DNA of 64,000 nucleotides from Rhizophagus irregularis (taxonomy: Eukaryota; Glomeromycota; Glomeromycetes; Glomerales; Glomeraceae). This document shows, piece after piece, positions 1 through 10,500 of the stretch. The position numbers and the translations under genes are program-made. The notes below the pieces were generated by a model. It had not been told where the DNA came from and searched no databases. It saw nothing but the letters and a program-made list of their open reading frames with translations. The DNA lies in assembly GCF_026210795.1 (NCBI RefSeq), contig NC_089434.1, forward strand, positions 372,001 through 436,000, written 5' to 3'. How positions within the stretch are numbered: the first letter of the stretch is position 1; each line of letters opens with the position of its first letter.

Positions 1-1093
1 TCGAAGGTACGAAACTTCTTTTTTTTATAATGGAACGTTAATTAATGTTTCGAGCTTGCATTTGTAGTTTAAACAGCTTTTCAACACGTTTGGATGTACA
101 TGAATTTTGGTGAGTAGGGTGAGGGGGTTTTAATACTTTTTTTTAACAAAATATTGCTAACGTTTTGTTATTTTTTTTTAGGAATCCGATTAGTAAGTTA
201 GCCCATCTATAAGCTTTGAAAGTAATGTTACCTACAGATTTTTTTGGTTTTTTTTATGAGAACAGGTTTACTAACTGTTTTCTACTTTTTTTTTGTAGGG
301 TTTACCTTCGAATTAGCTTTTCCTTGGTAGATGGTAAGTTTTGAAGTTCATTTAACTTCAAAACTTTAATCTTTTTTTAAAAGAAACAATTTACTAATCG
401 TTTCTTTCTTCTTTATTGCAGGTTTCCACCTTGCATTTTTGGTTAGGTAAGTTTCAAAATATTTAGAAACTTTTGAAAAAATTTTTCATTAAGAAATCAG
501 TATACTAACCATTTCTTTATTTGGTTTTCTTCAGATTTTTGATTTTTGTTAGATAGTTGGGTAAGTTTCAAAATTTCGAAATTTTAAATTGAAGAATCGT
601 TACCTTATTAATTTTTTACTTTATAGGTTCTTTGGATTTTTGCTGTATGTGCGCGTAAGTTTCGAATTTTCAAACTTTAAATTTTTTTATTGAAGAACTG
701 TTAACGTTAATTAACAGTTTCTTTATTTTTTTGTAGGTCTTCCTTCGAATTTTCTCTGGATGGGCAAGTAAGTTTCAAAACATTTCAAACTATTTTTTTT
801 TTTATTAAAGAAATGGACTAACCATTTTCTTTTATTTTTTTTTGTGGGTTTCTTTTCAAATTTTTATTGTATGGATGGTAAACTTTTGAAATATCGAAAC
901 TTTTAACTTTTTTATTGAAGAAACGTTATACCAATCATTTCTTCTTTTTATTTTGTAGGTTTTTCTTCAAATTTATGTTAGACAAGTTGGTAAGTTTTGA
1001 ATATTGAAACTTAAATTTCTTTTATTGAAGAAACTTTGAACTAATCGATTCTTCATTTGTAGATTTCTCCAGATCTTTACTTTTATCGAGTTG
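1..1093 (+). repeat. Tandem intron-like array A with branch-point hairpins
   Basis: About ten successive units each read as donor GTAAGTTT or GTGAGT, a purine-rich stretch, an inverted repeat, a pyrimidine tract and an acceptor AG, separated by exon-like pieces of 11-35 nt. Exon-like pieces lie at 182-192, 299-333, 422-446, 535-560, 627-654, 737-767, 959-989 and 1063-1093. Several share a core of the type TTCGAATTTTT followed by GATGG or GTTG. The inverted repeat pairs an AAAGAAAC-like arm with GTTTCTTT, leaving a CTAAC or CTAAT branch-point sequence in or beside the loop, for example near 258-286, 379-406, 693-723, 916-944 and 1027-1054. One acceptor near 845 reads GTGG and looks dead. Exon lengths are not multiples of three and I see no long frame, so this is either a non-coding spliced RNA or a decayed gene. 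Confidence 0.6.
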
Positions 1094-1160
1094 GTGTGAA
1101 TAGTGGATGGTGAATGGTGGATGGTGGATGGCGGGTGGCGGGTGGCGGGTGGCGGGTATG
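1094..1160. repeat. GGTGGATG / GGCGGGT minisatellite
   Basis: A G-rich strand made of 7-nt units drifting from GGATGGT to GGCGGGT, directly after the last exon-like piece of array A. It is the most GC-rich short tract in this part of the window. Confidence 0.8.
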
Positions 1161-1574
1161 CTTAAAAAATCAGAAAAAAATACAAACGTAAATCGTAATT
1201 CCTTTTTTCTTTTACTATAATTCAATTTATTATAATTTTTTTTGTAATTCGAATTCTTATATATTTTTTGTAATTTATAATTCAATTTTTTTGTACATTT
1301 CGCTTTTTTTATTAAAATTATAATATATTGGTAAAAAATAAATAAATGTCTGCTAATACAAAACGACAAAATCAATGATTTACGATCCTAATAAAAATAT
1401 CAATTATATTTTATTTAATAATTAATTTAATTAATTTTCACTTTTCTTAAAAAAATTGACCTGTCTAATCCGTTGACCTAAAATATTATGTGGAGTCAAA
1501 TGGGTCAAATGAGTCAGGTCAGGTTGAATACCTGACCCAATCTGACCGACTCTTTCTGAACACTAAATTGCGTA
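1161..1574. other. AT-rich stretch without a visible gene
   Basis: Mostly TTATAATTT-type sequence. The reading frames across it are low in complexity and overlap the minisatellite. I see no gene. Confidence 0.5.
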
Positions 1575-1875
1575 GGAAGATTCAAGAAAGTGAAAATATA
1601 TACAGTATATTTTTTTTTTTAAAAAAAAAGGATTTTTTTTCATCGTGTAGGAAGATTGAAGAAAGTAAAAATATATACATTTTATTTTTTTTAAAAAAAA
1701 AGGATTTTTTTTTGTCATGTGAGAAGATTTAAGAAAGTGAAATATATATATTTTATTTAAAAAAAAAAAGGGATTTTTTTTCGTCATGTGGGAAGATTTA
1801 AGAAAGTGAAAATATATATTTGTTTTTTTTTAAAAAAAAAAAGGATTTTTCGTCATGTGGGAAATCCAAAAAAAC
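1575..1875. repeat. Tandem repeat, 67-75 bp unit, about four copies
   Basis: Units begin with GGAAGATT(C/T)AAGAAAGTGAA at 1575, 1650, about 1722, 1792 and 1859. Each contains a T-run directly followed by an A-run, which could fold into a hairpin, then GGATTTTT and (A/G)TCATGTG. The shrinking spacing comes from homopolymer length differences. Short open frames here are produced by the repeat. Confidence 0.8.
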
Positions 1876-2495
1876 TGAAAAATTTTTTTTCTGAAAATCA
1901 ATGACGATTTCTAAAAAAAACAATGATGATTTCTCATGTGAAAATTTTATTGTCACAATTAAATTATTTTTATAGTTTAAATTTAAATATGTAAACTAGA
2001 AATACGTTTAACACCAGGGACTCTGTCCCTGGACAACCTTGTCAGTAATGCTGATAATTTATCAATAATTTAATGGGCAATTGTTAAGTGTCTCATTAAA
2101 ATATGATATAATAATGATAATAAAATCAAAAGTGAAAATGAAAGAAGATAAAATAAGAATGAAATAAATAAAATAGAAGTGAAAAATAAAAAAATAAAAT
2201 AAATAAAAAAAAAATATTTTACATCAATTTCATTGATATTTCCCAACGAAAAATTTACAGTTATTTACTGATAGAACTTGGCCATTTGTTAGTTTTGGGA
2301 TATAACATGGTGTTGAAGGATCAATTGGATAAAAAATAGTCATGTTAAATGTTTGTATTATTATGAATCATTTTTATTTAATCTTGTTATGTCAAATAAA
2401 GAAATTTAGTGCAGTAGATTCTTTATAATTTGAAATATATAAGATTATGGAAAGTTAAGCTGGTATTTTTGTTTATAGATAAAAAATATAAAATT
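1876..2495. other. AT-rich stretch with one perfect hairpin
   Basis: No gene is visible. A perfect 8-bp stem CCAGGGAC / GTCCCTGG with a 3-nt loop lies at 2014-2032 and stands out by GC content. The rest is AAATAAAATA-type sequence. Confidence 0.5.
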
Positions 2496-2503
2496 GCTAT
2501 GAA

Positions 2504-3218
2504 TAGTGCTTCGATCCGTTTCTAGTCCATCCGAATGAATCCGGATGAATCCAGATTTTTTTTTCATCCGGATATCCGGTTTTGATCCGGATTTTGATCC
2601 GGATGAAAAATATCCGGATTCATCCAGAATCCGGATAGAAAAAAAAAATTTTTTCTAATATTTTTTATAGATTTTGTAATAAATAAATAGTCTATTAGTT
2701 TCGCAATAAATAATTTTGTAATATATAAATTTTGTCATGAACAACGATAAATTGATGATTAGTAAAAAATTATTTATTTATTATTAATTTATTTAATATA
2801 ATTAAAGTGAAAATTATTTTTACATTTTTATTAATCTTATTAAGTAAAATCATAATTTAAGAAGCGATATTGTTTTTTAAGCCTGATTTTATCAAAATTT
2901 GAATAAAATTTGTAACTCAGGCCAAATTAATAGTGCCGGCCCGAATTACGATAAAATAAGCTAATTCAAATTCAATAATCAAATCGGAAAAAAGGCTACA
3001 AAATTTAAAAAAACCTACCAAATTGTATTAATAAGTACCATTATCTCTAATATGGATCGTCATATGCAATCTAAAAAATTTTATATATGAAATCTGATCT
3101 GGATTCCGGATTTCACCCGGATTTCTGACCCGGATTTCAATCCGGATCAAACCGGATATAATCCGGATTTTTTTTTTGTGTAATCCGGATGACGGATTTC
3201 ATCCGGATCGAAGCACTA
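2504..3218. mobile_element. hAT-like MITE, copy 1, rich in ATCCGGAT
   Basis: The ends are perfect inverted repeats TAGTGCTTCGATCCG / CGGATCGAAGCACTA. The element is flanked by the 8-bp duplication GCTATGAA at 2496-2503 and 3219-3226. An 8-bp target duplication with TAGTG ends is typical of the hAT superfamily. Both subterminal regions are packed with the palindrome ATCCGGAT, and the core is AT-rich with no transposase, so the element is non-autonomous. A relative lies at 6233-7319. Confidence 0.85.
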
Positions 3219-3574
3219 GCTATGAATCGCCGGTGTCACGTGATTTTTAATAATGTATAATTTGTCACCCCGCGTCACACCCTCCTTGTTTCCGTTTTTA
3301 CTATGTATTCCAGGGACTCGAATTTTTTTGGTATAAAAAATCCTATTTGTCACCATTATTCGACACACCCAATAATTCCAGCCAAATTTTATAATTCCGG
3401 CCAAAATATCCTTTTTGGAATCTTGAGTTACGTTACACAATCCAAAAAAGGCAATTTTGTTTCTCATAAAAATCGGGAAAACGGGATACACAATATTCCA
3501 AAAAAGGCAATTTCTATGTAGATCATTTAATTCCGGCCAAAATTAAAAAATCACGTGACACCGGCGATAAATAG
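3219..3574. mobile_element. MITE with CGCCGGTGTCACGTGA ends
   Basis: The left end around 3228-3251 and the right end around 3543-3566 are near-perfect inverted repeats built on CGCCGGTGTCACGTGATTTT. The match continues outward through GCTAT / ATAGC, which suggests an element spanning 3219-3574. The centre holds AATTCCGGCCAAAAT motifs and no transposase. The left end coincides with the target duplication of the hAT element next to it, so the hAT element landed in this one. Confidence 0.7.
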
Positions 3575-4329
3575 CAAACTCCAAAAAAATAATACAAAAT
3601 TTTTTAATGACCCTTATATAAGTTTTGTTTATTGAAAATAATTGGGAAATTTTATTTTGTTATATGTGAAAATATTTAAATTTTATGGTAATTTTTTTTT
3701 GGAAATTTTTTAACATATGAAATGTTTATGTAAAATTATACTTTGTATTTTATTATTATACAATATAATAAAATTGTTTGATTGTCTAAAAGTTAAATTT
3801 GACAAGTATGTAATAAATTGTTTAGTAATTGTTTTGGGATTTTGTTGGTTAGCTAATAAATTTTTAAATGAAAATATTTAAAATATTTGCAAATTTTTAT
3901 CATTGTTTTAATAATTGTATAAAATAAAAAATAATAAAATAAAATAATTTTTTTTATTAAATAAAAATACATATTGTACAAAAAAAAATTAATAGATAAA
4001 CAATAATTGAATATTATTTTATTATTTATACAAGTAAACATATATTGATTTGATCATAGAACTTATATAATTTGAGCATAAAATTTATGATGGTCAATGA
4101 ATTTACTGCTTAGATTACAATTTTTAATATTATTTGCATTTATATGAATTTGATTTTAAATAATAATATTTTATTAAATTTATTAAATTTAAAAATCAAA
4201 TTTAAAAATAAAACAAATCCCTAGTATCATGTGATTATAATTTAACCAATAATATAAATTAATTTATTATTTAAAATAATCACATAAGTTATAATAAGTG
4301 TAATACAGCTACAAAAAAAATGAAATCTA
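3575..4329. other. AT-rich stretch without a visible gene
   Basis: Runs of TTTAAA/TAATAA. The minus-strand frame near 3853-4041 is low complexity and was not accepted as a gene. Confidence 0.5.
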
Positions 4330-5460
4330 ATGAAAATTAATATTCAAGTAGTTTCAGTCCGCCTGAATAATTTCAATTAATAAAGAAAGTTGATTTCATT
4401 TGACTAAAGTGGAGATATTATGCTCTAAATTAAAAAACAGAGAAGAGAGTTAATATTATCAAGAAAAATGCAATTTTCTCCAAGTACTATACTTACATTC
4501 ATGAAAATTAATATTTAAGTAGTTTCAATCTGCCTGAACAACTTTCAATTAATAAAGAAAGTTGATTTCATTTGACTAAAGTGGAGATATTACGCTCTAA
4601 ATTAAAAAACAGAGAAGAGAGTTAATATCATCAAGAAAAATGCAATTTTCTCCAAGTATTACACTTACATTCATGAAAATTAATATCCAAGTAGTTTCAA
4701 CCCGTCTGAACAACTTTCAATTAATAAAGAAAGTTGATTTCATTTGACTAAAGTGGAGATATTACACTCTAAATTAAAAAACAGAGAAGAGAGTTAATAT
4801 CATCAAGAAAAATACAATTTTCTCCAAGTATTACACTTACCTTCATGAAAATTAATATTCAAGTAGTTTTAACCCGCCTGAACAATTTTAAATAATAAAG
4901 AAAGTTGATTTCATTTGACTAAAGTGGAGATATTACGCTCTAAATTAAAAACAGAGAAGAGAGTTAATATCATCAAGAAAAATATAATTTTCTCCAAGTA
5001 TTACACTTACTTTCATGAAAATTAATATTCAAGTAGTTTCAACCCTCCTGAACAACTTTCAATTAATAAAGAAAGTTGATTTCATTTGACTAAAGTGAAG
5101 ATATTATCTCTAAATTAAAAAACAGAGAAAAGAGTTAATATTATCAAGAAAAATGCAATTTTCTCCAAGTACTATACTTACATTCATGAAAATTAATATT
5201 TAAGTAGTTTCAATCCGCCTGAACAACTTTCAATTAATAAAGAAAGTTGATTTCATTTGACTAAAGTGGAGATATTATGCTCTAAATTAAAAAACAGAGA
5301 AGAGAGTTAATATTATCAAGAAAAATACAATTTTCTCTAAGTACTATACCTACATTTATGAAAATTAATATTCAAGTAGTTTCAATTCTGCTGAAATAAA
5401 GTTGATTTCATTTGGCTAAAGTGATGAAATTATAACCTGAAGTTAAAAAACAAATATGTG
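4330..5460. repeat. Satellite of about 171 bp, over six copies
   Basis: Copies begin with ATGAAAATTAATATTCAAGT at 4330, 4501, 4673, 4845, 5015, 5186 and 5358, a spacing of 170-172 bp. Copies are very similar in sequence, and the last decays after about 5400. Each carries the inverted repeat CAACTTTC / GAAAGTTG and the blocks TGACTAAAGTGGAGATATTA and CAGAGAAGAGAGTTAATAT. There is no coding frame through the array. Confidence 0.9.
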
Positions 5461-6232
5461 AAAGTAATAAAAAAATTTAGAAACTCATGTACTATGAAGT
5501 ATGAACTGCACAAAATACCTGTAACTTTACAATACACAGGTAATAAAAGTGAGTTAAAAGTATTTAATATGAGCTAGTTTGCAATAGCAAAGCATTTAAT
5601 TTTTTTTTTTTTGAAAAAAAAGGGAAAAAATTTTTTTTTACAGTTGTAACATAGACAATAATTAAATAATATTCACATGATACAGATGACGGCAAAAAAA
5701 ACTTTTTCAAGTGAATAAATAAAAAAAAAGATTTTAAATTTTTTTTAAAAATCACTGTCAAAATTTATGTTAATTTAATAAAAATAATTTATTGTATTTA
5801 TTGTACGTTTAACTATGACTGAAATCCAATCAAACAAGACACGCTTAAAATAGGGAGTTCGTTTATTGTGTAAAAGGTTATACTTTATTATAGAACTTTA
5901 TAATTACAAGAATAAAAACTAATCAAAACTATCTGAACTAATAGGAACTGAAGGAACTGAAGGAACTAAACTTATAATGAAGGAAAATAACAACGTTATT
6001 TATATAAAAGTTACTACATATAAAGATATAATAAATATAATAGATATAATAAATATAAGAAATATAACTAATATAATAAATATAACTAATATAATAAATA
6101 TAATAAATAAATTAAATATAATAAATAAAATAATTATATCGATTATATTAAATATAATTAATATAATAAATATAATAAAAATAATAGGCTAAGTAGGCTG
6201 TGGCTAGGTCGGCTTGGCACAGTTGGGCACAG
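5461..6232. repeat. AT-rich stretch with ATAATAAAT microsatellite
   Basis: Homopolymer-rich sequence to about 5760, then from about 5995 to 6185 a nearly pure AATATAATAAATATAAT repeat. Its open frame (Asn/Ile only) is a by-product of the repeat. A short GGCT(A/T)GG-type stretch at 6185-6225 leads into the hAT element. Confidence 0.7.
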
Positions 6233-7319
6233 TAGTGCCTCGACCCGTATCCGGATCAATCCGGATTGATCCGGATTTTTTTTTTTTCGGATATCCGGAT
6301 TTTCACGGTTTTCATCCGGATTATAAACCGGATGAAAAATATCCGGTTTGACCCGGAATCCGGATGAAATTTTATTATTTTTTTTTTTAATTAATGATTT
6401 TGCTGATCCATAAAGATCTATATATATAAATTATATTATGGCTAATTATTTTTGCGCCTAATACCAATTTTTTATTAAAATTTATTAAATTTATATTTGT
6501 TATATTAAACTTTTTAATACAGTAAGTTTAAGAAGATTTTTCAATTATAATTTATTTATTGAAGTTTGTATCAGATTTGTTTATTTAAATTTATACATTA
6601 ACAAATAACAAATAATTTTAGATTTCACATTCAAACGTTCAAAAGAAAAAAAACTTTATATTATTTTTGTTACAACAAAATAATAATTATTGTTTTAAAT
6701 GAAAAATTGTTCAATATTATAAATTTATATAATTATAACAACTTTTTTTAAAAATTAAAACTAGTGTTATATAATTCGATTCAAATGATTCTTTAATTTT
6801 TGAAAGAAGAAACAAATCCTTAAAAAATTGCCTTACTAACCCAACACATCTATTTATAGTAATCTTTAGCTGTATATAAAAATATCTTGTTTAAAATTTC
6901 ATAATTAGTTAATTTACAAAGAAATATTAAACAATATTCTGAGACAATGCTGAAATAATATGAAATTGTTTTAAAGAAAAGTATTTAATGAAATTGGAAT
7001 TATGTAAATTTCGTGGTCTTGGATAATTTTGGCCAAATTTGTAATTCTGGCCGAAATTAACATCACGTGACACCGGAAAATAGTTTAGCCACCGGGCAAA
7101 AAATTTTTTATCGGAAATTTAATGTTACACAATTTGTAATTCTGGCCGGCGTTATGAATTCTGGCCAGAATTATTGCCGATCATTTGTAAATCCAATCCG
7201 GTTTCCGGTTTCTATCCGGATTATCTGATCCGGATTCAAAATCCGGGTCAATCCGGATATAATCCGGATTTTTTTTTTGTGTAATCCGGATGACGGTTTT
7301 CATCCGGGTCGAAGCACTA
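6233..7319. mobile_element. hAT-like MITE, copy 2, rich in ATCCGGAT
   Basis: The ends TAGTGCCTCGACCCG / CGGGTCGAAGCACTA match copy 1 at 2504-3218 with a few changes. Flanks are GGGCACAG at 6225-6232 and AGGCACAG at 7320-7327, an 8-bp duplication with one difference. The subterminal ATCCGGAT clusters are the same. The core is about 370 bp longer than in copy 1 and includes ATTCTGGCC motifs and CACGTGACACCGG, resembling the end of the MITE at 3219-3574. There is no transposase. Confidence 0.85.
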
Positions 7320-7580
7320 AGGCACAGTAGATCCTAATTTTCCACATGATTTTCTGACGTAGTAATGATTTTGCAATAATTGATCTACATCTGGTTTGTT
7401 TGTCATATATGCAATGATGCAATGCTTGTACTTGCTTTTGTACATAATGTATTTTGCATAAATATTATTACCATATTTATTCATACTAATAAAGACGTTT
7501 AAAAGGCATTTAATAATAATAAAAAAAAAAAGAAAAGAAGATATTTATCTTTTTCAATTAGGAAGAGTTTTGATATAGCA

Positions 7581-10500
7581 ATGGGCCAATGTATTGGTAA
7601 AGGTAAAGCATATAACATGATTAATAATATAAATTGGAATTATTCAAATTATTAAAACAAACTTGCAATATAATAAAACTAGTTTTGTGTAATACCAAAG
7701 AACCTGAAGGTAAATATTATATAGTACAAAACAAAATTGAAATAATAAGATTTTTATCTATTAAAAAACTTAATTGTAAATAATCAAATACAAATAAACC
7801 AAATTTGCAATATAACAAAACTAGTTTCCAGTAATATTGAAGAATTTGAAGAAAGTGGCACTGAAGAATTTGAAAGAAGTAGCATTGAGAAATTTGAAGA
7901 AAGTGGCACTGGAGAATCTAAAGGTATATCAAACAAGCTGAAATATTAAATTTTTATTTATAAACAATTCAAATACTATCTAGGCTAACTATATTATATA
8001 AAATATATAAAAATTATATTAAATATTTAGCTCGTAAGTTAATATAATGAATTACTCATTATTTTTATTGCATTCCATATAACTAAATAATTTATTCAAT
8101 AATTAATAATCTGTAGTTAGTAAGTTATCAGTTATTTAAATCTTTAGTCCTTTACTTTATTTATTCTATACAACATTCAAATAACTAAATTCTTTGTTTA
8201 AATAACTATTTAATAATTAATTGTATTACAGATGGTAAGTTACAATATAAATATAATATTTATTTGTTTAATATTTTACATAATTCAACTAATTATATTC
8301 TTAATTTAAATAACTAGATTGTAAGTAATATATATAATTTACAGTAAATACATTTATATTATTTTTATATCTAACTAATTAATAATTAATAATACTACAG
8401 GGTGTAAGTTATATGATATTTATATTTATATTATTTATATAATTTAAACTATCTAATTTCTTTATTTAAAAAATCATTAAATAATATAGGGAGTAAGTTA
8501 TTTATTTAATTCTATTATTACTTATTGTTATTATATTTACATATAATTTAAACTATCTAATTTCTTTATTTATTTAATAGTTCGTAAGTTATTTATTTAA
8601 TTTTATTATTACTTATTGTTATAATATTTACATATAATTTAAACTATCTAATTTCTTTATTTAAAAAATTATTTCATAGATGGTAAGTTATTTATTTAAT
8701 TCTATTATTACTTATTGTTATAATATTTACATATAATTTAAACTATCTAATTTCTTTATTTAAAAAATTATTAAATAATATAGAGAGTAAGTTATTTATT
8801 TAATTCTATTATTACTTATTGTTATAATATTTACATATAATTTAAACTATCTAATTTCTTTATTTATTTAATAGTTTGTAAGTTATTTATTTAATTTTAT
8901 TATTACTTATTGTTATAATATTTACATATAATTTAAACTATCTAATTTCTTTATTTATTTAATAGTTTGTAAGTTATTTATTTAATTTTATTATTACTTA
9001 TTGTTATAATATTTACATATAATTTAAACTATCTATTTTCTTTATTTAAAAAATTACTAAATAATATAGGGAGTAAGTTATTTATTTAATTCTATTATTA
9101 CTTATTGTTATAATATTTACATATAATCTAAACTATCTAATTTCTTTATTTATTTAATAGTTCGTAAGTTATTTATTTAATTTTATTATTACTTATTGTT
9201 ATAATATTTACATATAATTTAAACTATCTAATTTCTTTATTTATTTAATAGTTCGTAGGTTATTTATTTAATTCTATTATTACTTATTGTTATAATATTT
9301 ACATATAATTTAAACTATCTAATTTCTTTATTTAAAAAATTATTTCATAGATGGTAAGTTATTTATTTAATTCTATTATTACTTATTGTTATAATATTTA
9401 CATAAGTTTTACATATAATTTAAACTATCTAATTTCTTTATTTAAAAAATTATTTCGTAGATTGTAAGTTATTTATTTAATTCTATTATTACTTATTGTT
9501 ATAATATTTACATATAATTTAAACTATCTAATTTCTTTATTTAAAAAATTATTAAATAATATAGAGAGTAAGTTATTTATTTAATTCTATTATTACTTAT
9601 TGTTATAATATTTACATATAATTTAAACTATCTAATTTCTTTATTCAAAAAATTATTAAATAATATAGGGAGTAAGTTATTTGTTTAATTCTATTATTAC
9701 TTATTGTTATAATATTTACATATAATTTAAACTATCTAATTTCTTTATTTAAAAAATTATTAAATAATATAGAGAGTAGGTTATTTATTTAATTCTATTA
9801 TTACTTATTATTATAATATTTACATATAATTTAAACTATCTAATTTCTTTATTTAAAAAATATTTATGATCTAGCTTGTAAGTATCTCTATTATTATATA
9901 TTTTATATAATATTTATTTGTTAATTTAACTCTTTCATTTAAAAAAATATTTATGACTTTAGTTGGTAAGTTGTAAATTATAGATTATTATATGTATTTA
10001 TCCAAAAACTAAGACTTATATTACATTAAATTCCTATTTAAATTTTAGAGTAAGTAATGATTTATTTTAGTGTAAATTATAATACAATCTATAATATAAT
10101 TTTAATTCTTTAAATTTATAGATTTGGGAAAAGTGGAAATGCAATTATAGATGATTTTGTTCTTAAAAAAAAATTAAGGTGGATTCCTTATAACAAATTT
10201 AAAAATGTTGAATATCTTAATGAAGGAGGATTTGGTACTACTATATACAAAGCTACTTGGTTAAAGAATAATGGAGATGAAGAAGTAATTCTTAAATGTC
10301 CCAAGAATTTAAATGAAAATTTAAATGAATTTTTAAAAGAAGTATGATAGTATATTATTTTCTATTTTTAAATTTATTTATATTTAATAATAATAATTAT
10401 TATTTTTTATAGTGGGAATATCATACAAGTGTTTTATCTTCAAATGATATTATAGATGTTTATGGATTCACAGAAGATACAAATACTTCAAAATATATGG

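Noticed and set aside
1490-1787. Open frames on both strands over the 67-75 bp repeats
   Set aside because: They follow the tandem repeat and poly-A/T runs; residues are only those of the repeat (Lys/Phe/Ile).
4330-5460. CRISPR array
   Set aside because: The whole 171-bp unit is repeated with no unique spacers, and the organism is eukaryotic.
5977-6192. 71-codon frame of Asn and Ile
   Set aside because: It is a translated ATAATAAAT microsatellite.
7924-10121. Plain satellite or transposon explanation for the K1 array
   Set aside because: Unit edges coincide exactly with acceptor and donor signals in all 22 junctions, including diverged units, and phase is kept; a neutral satellite would not hold this.
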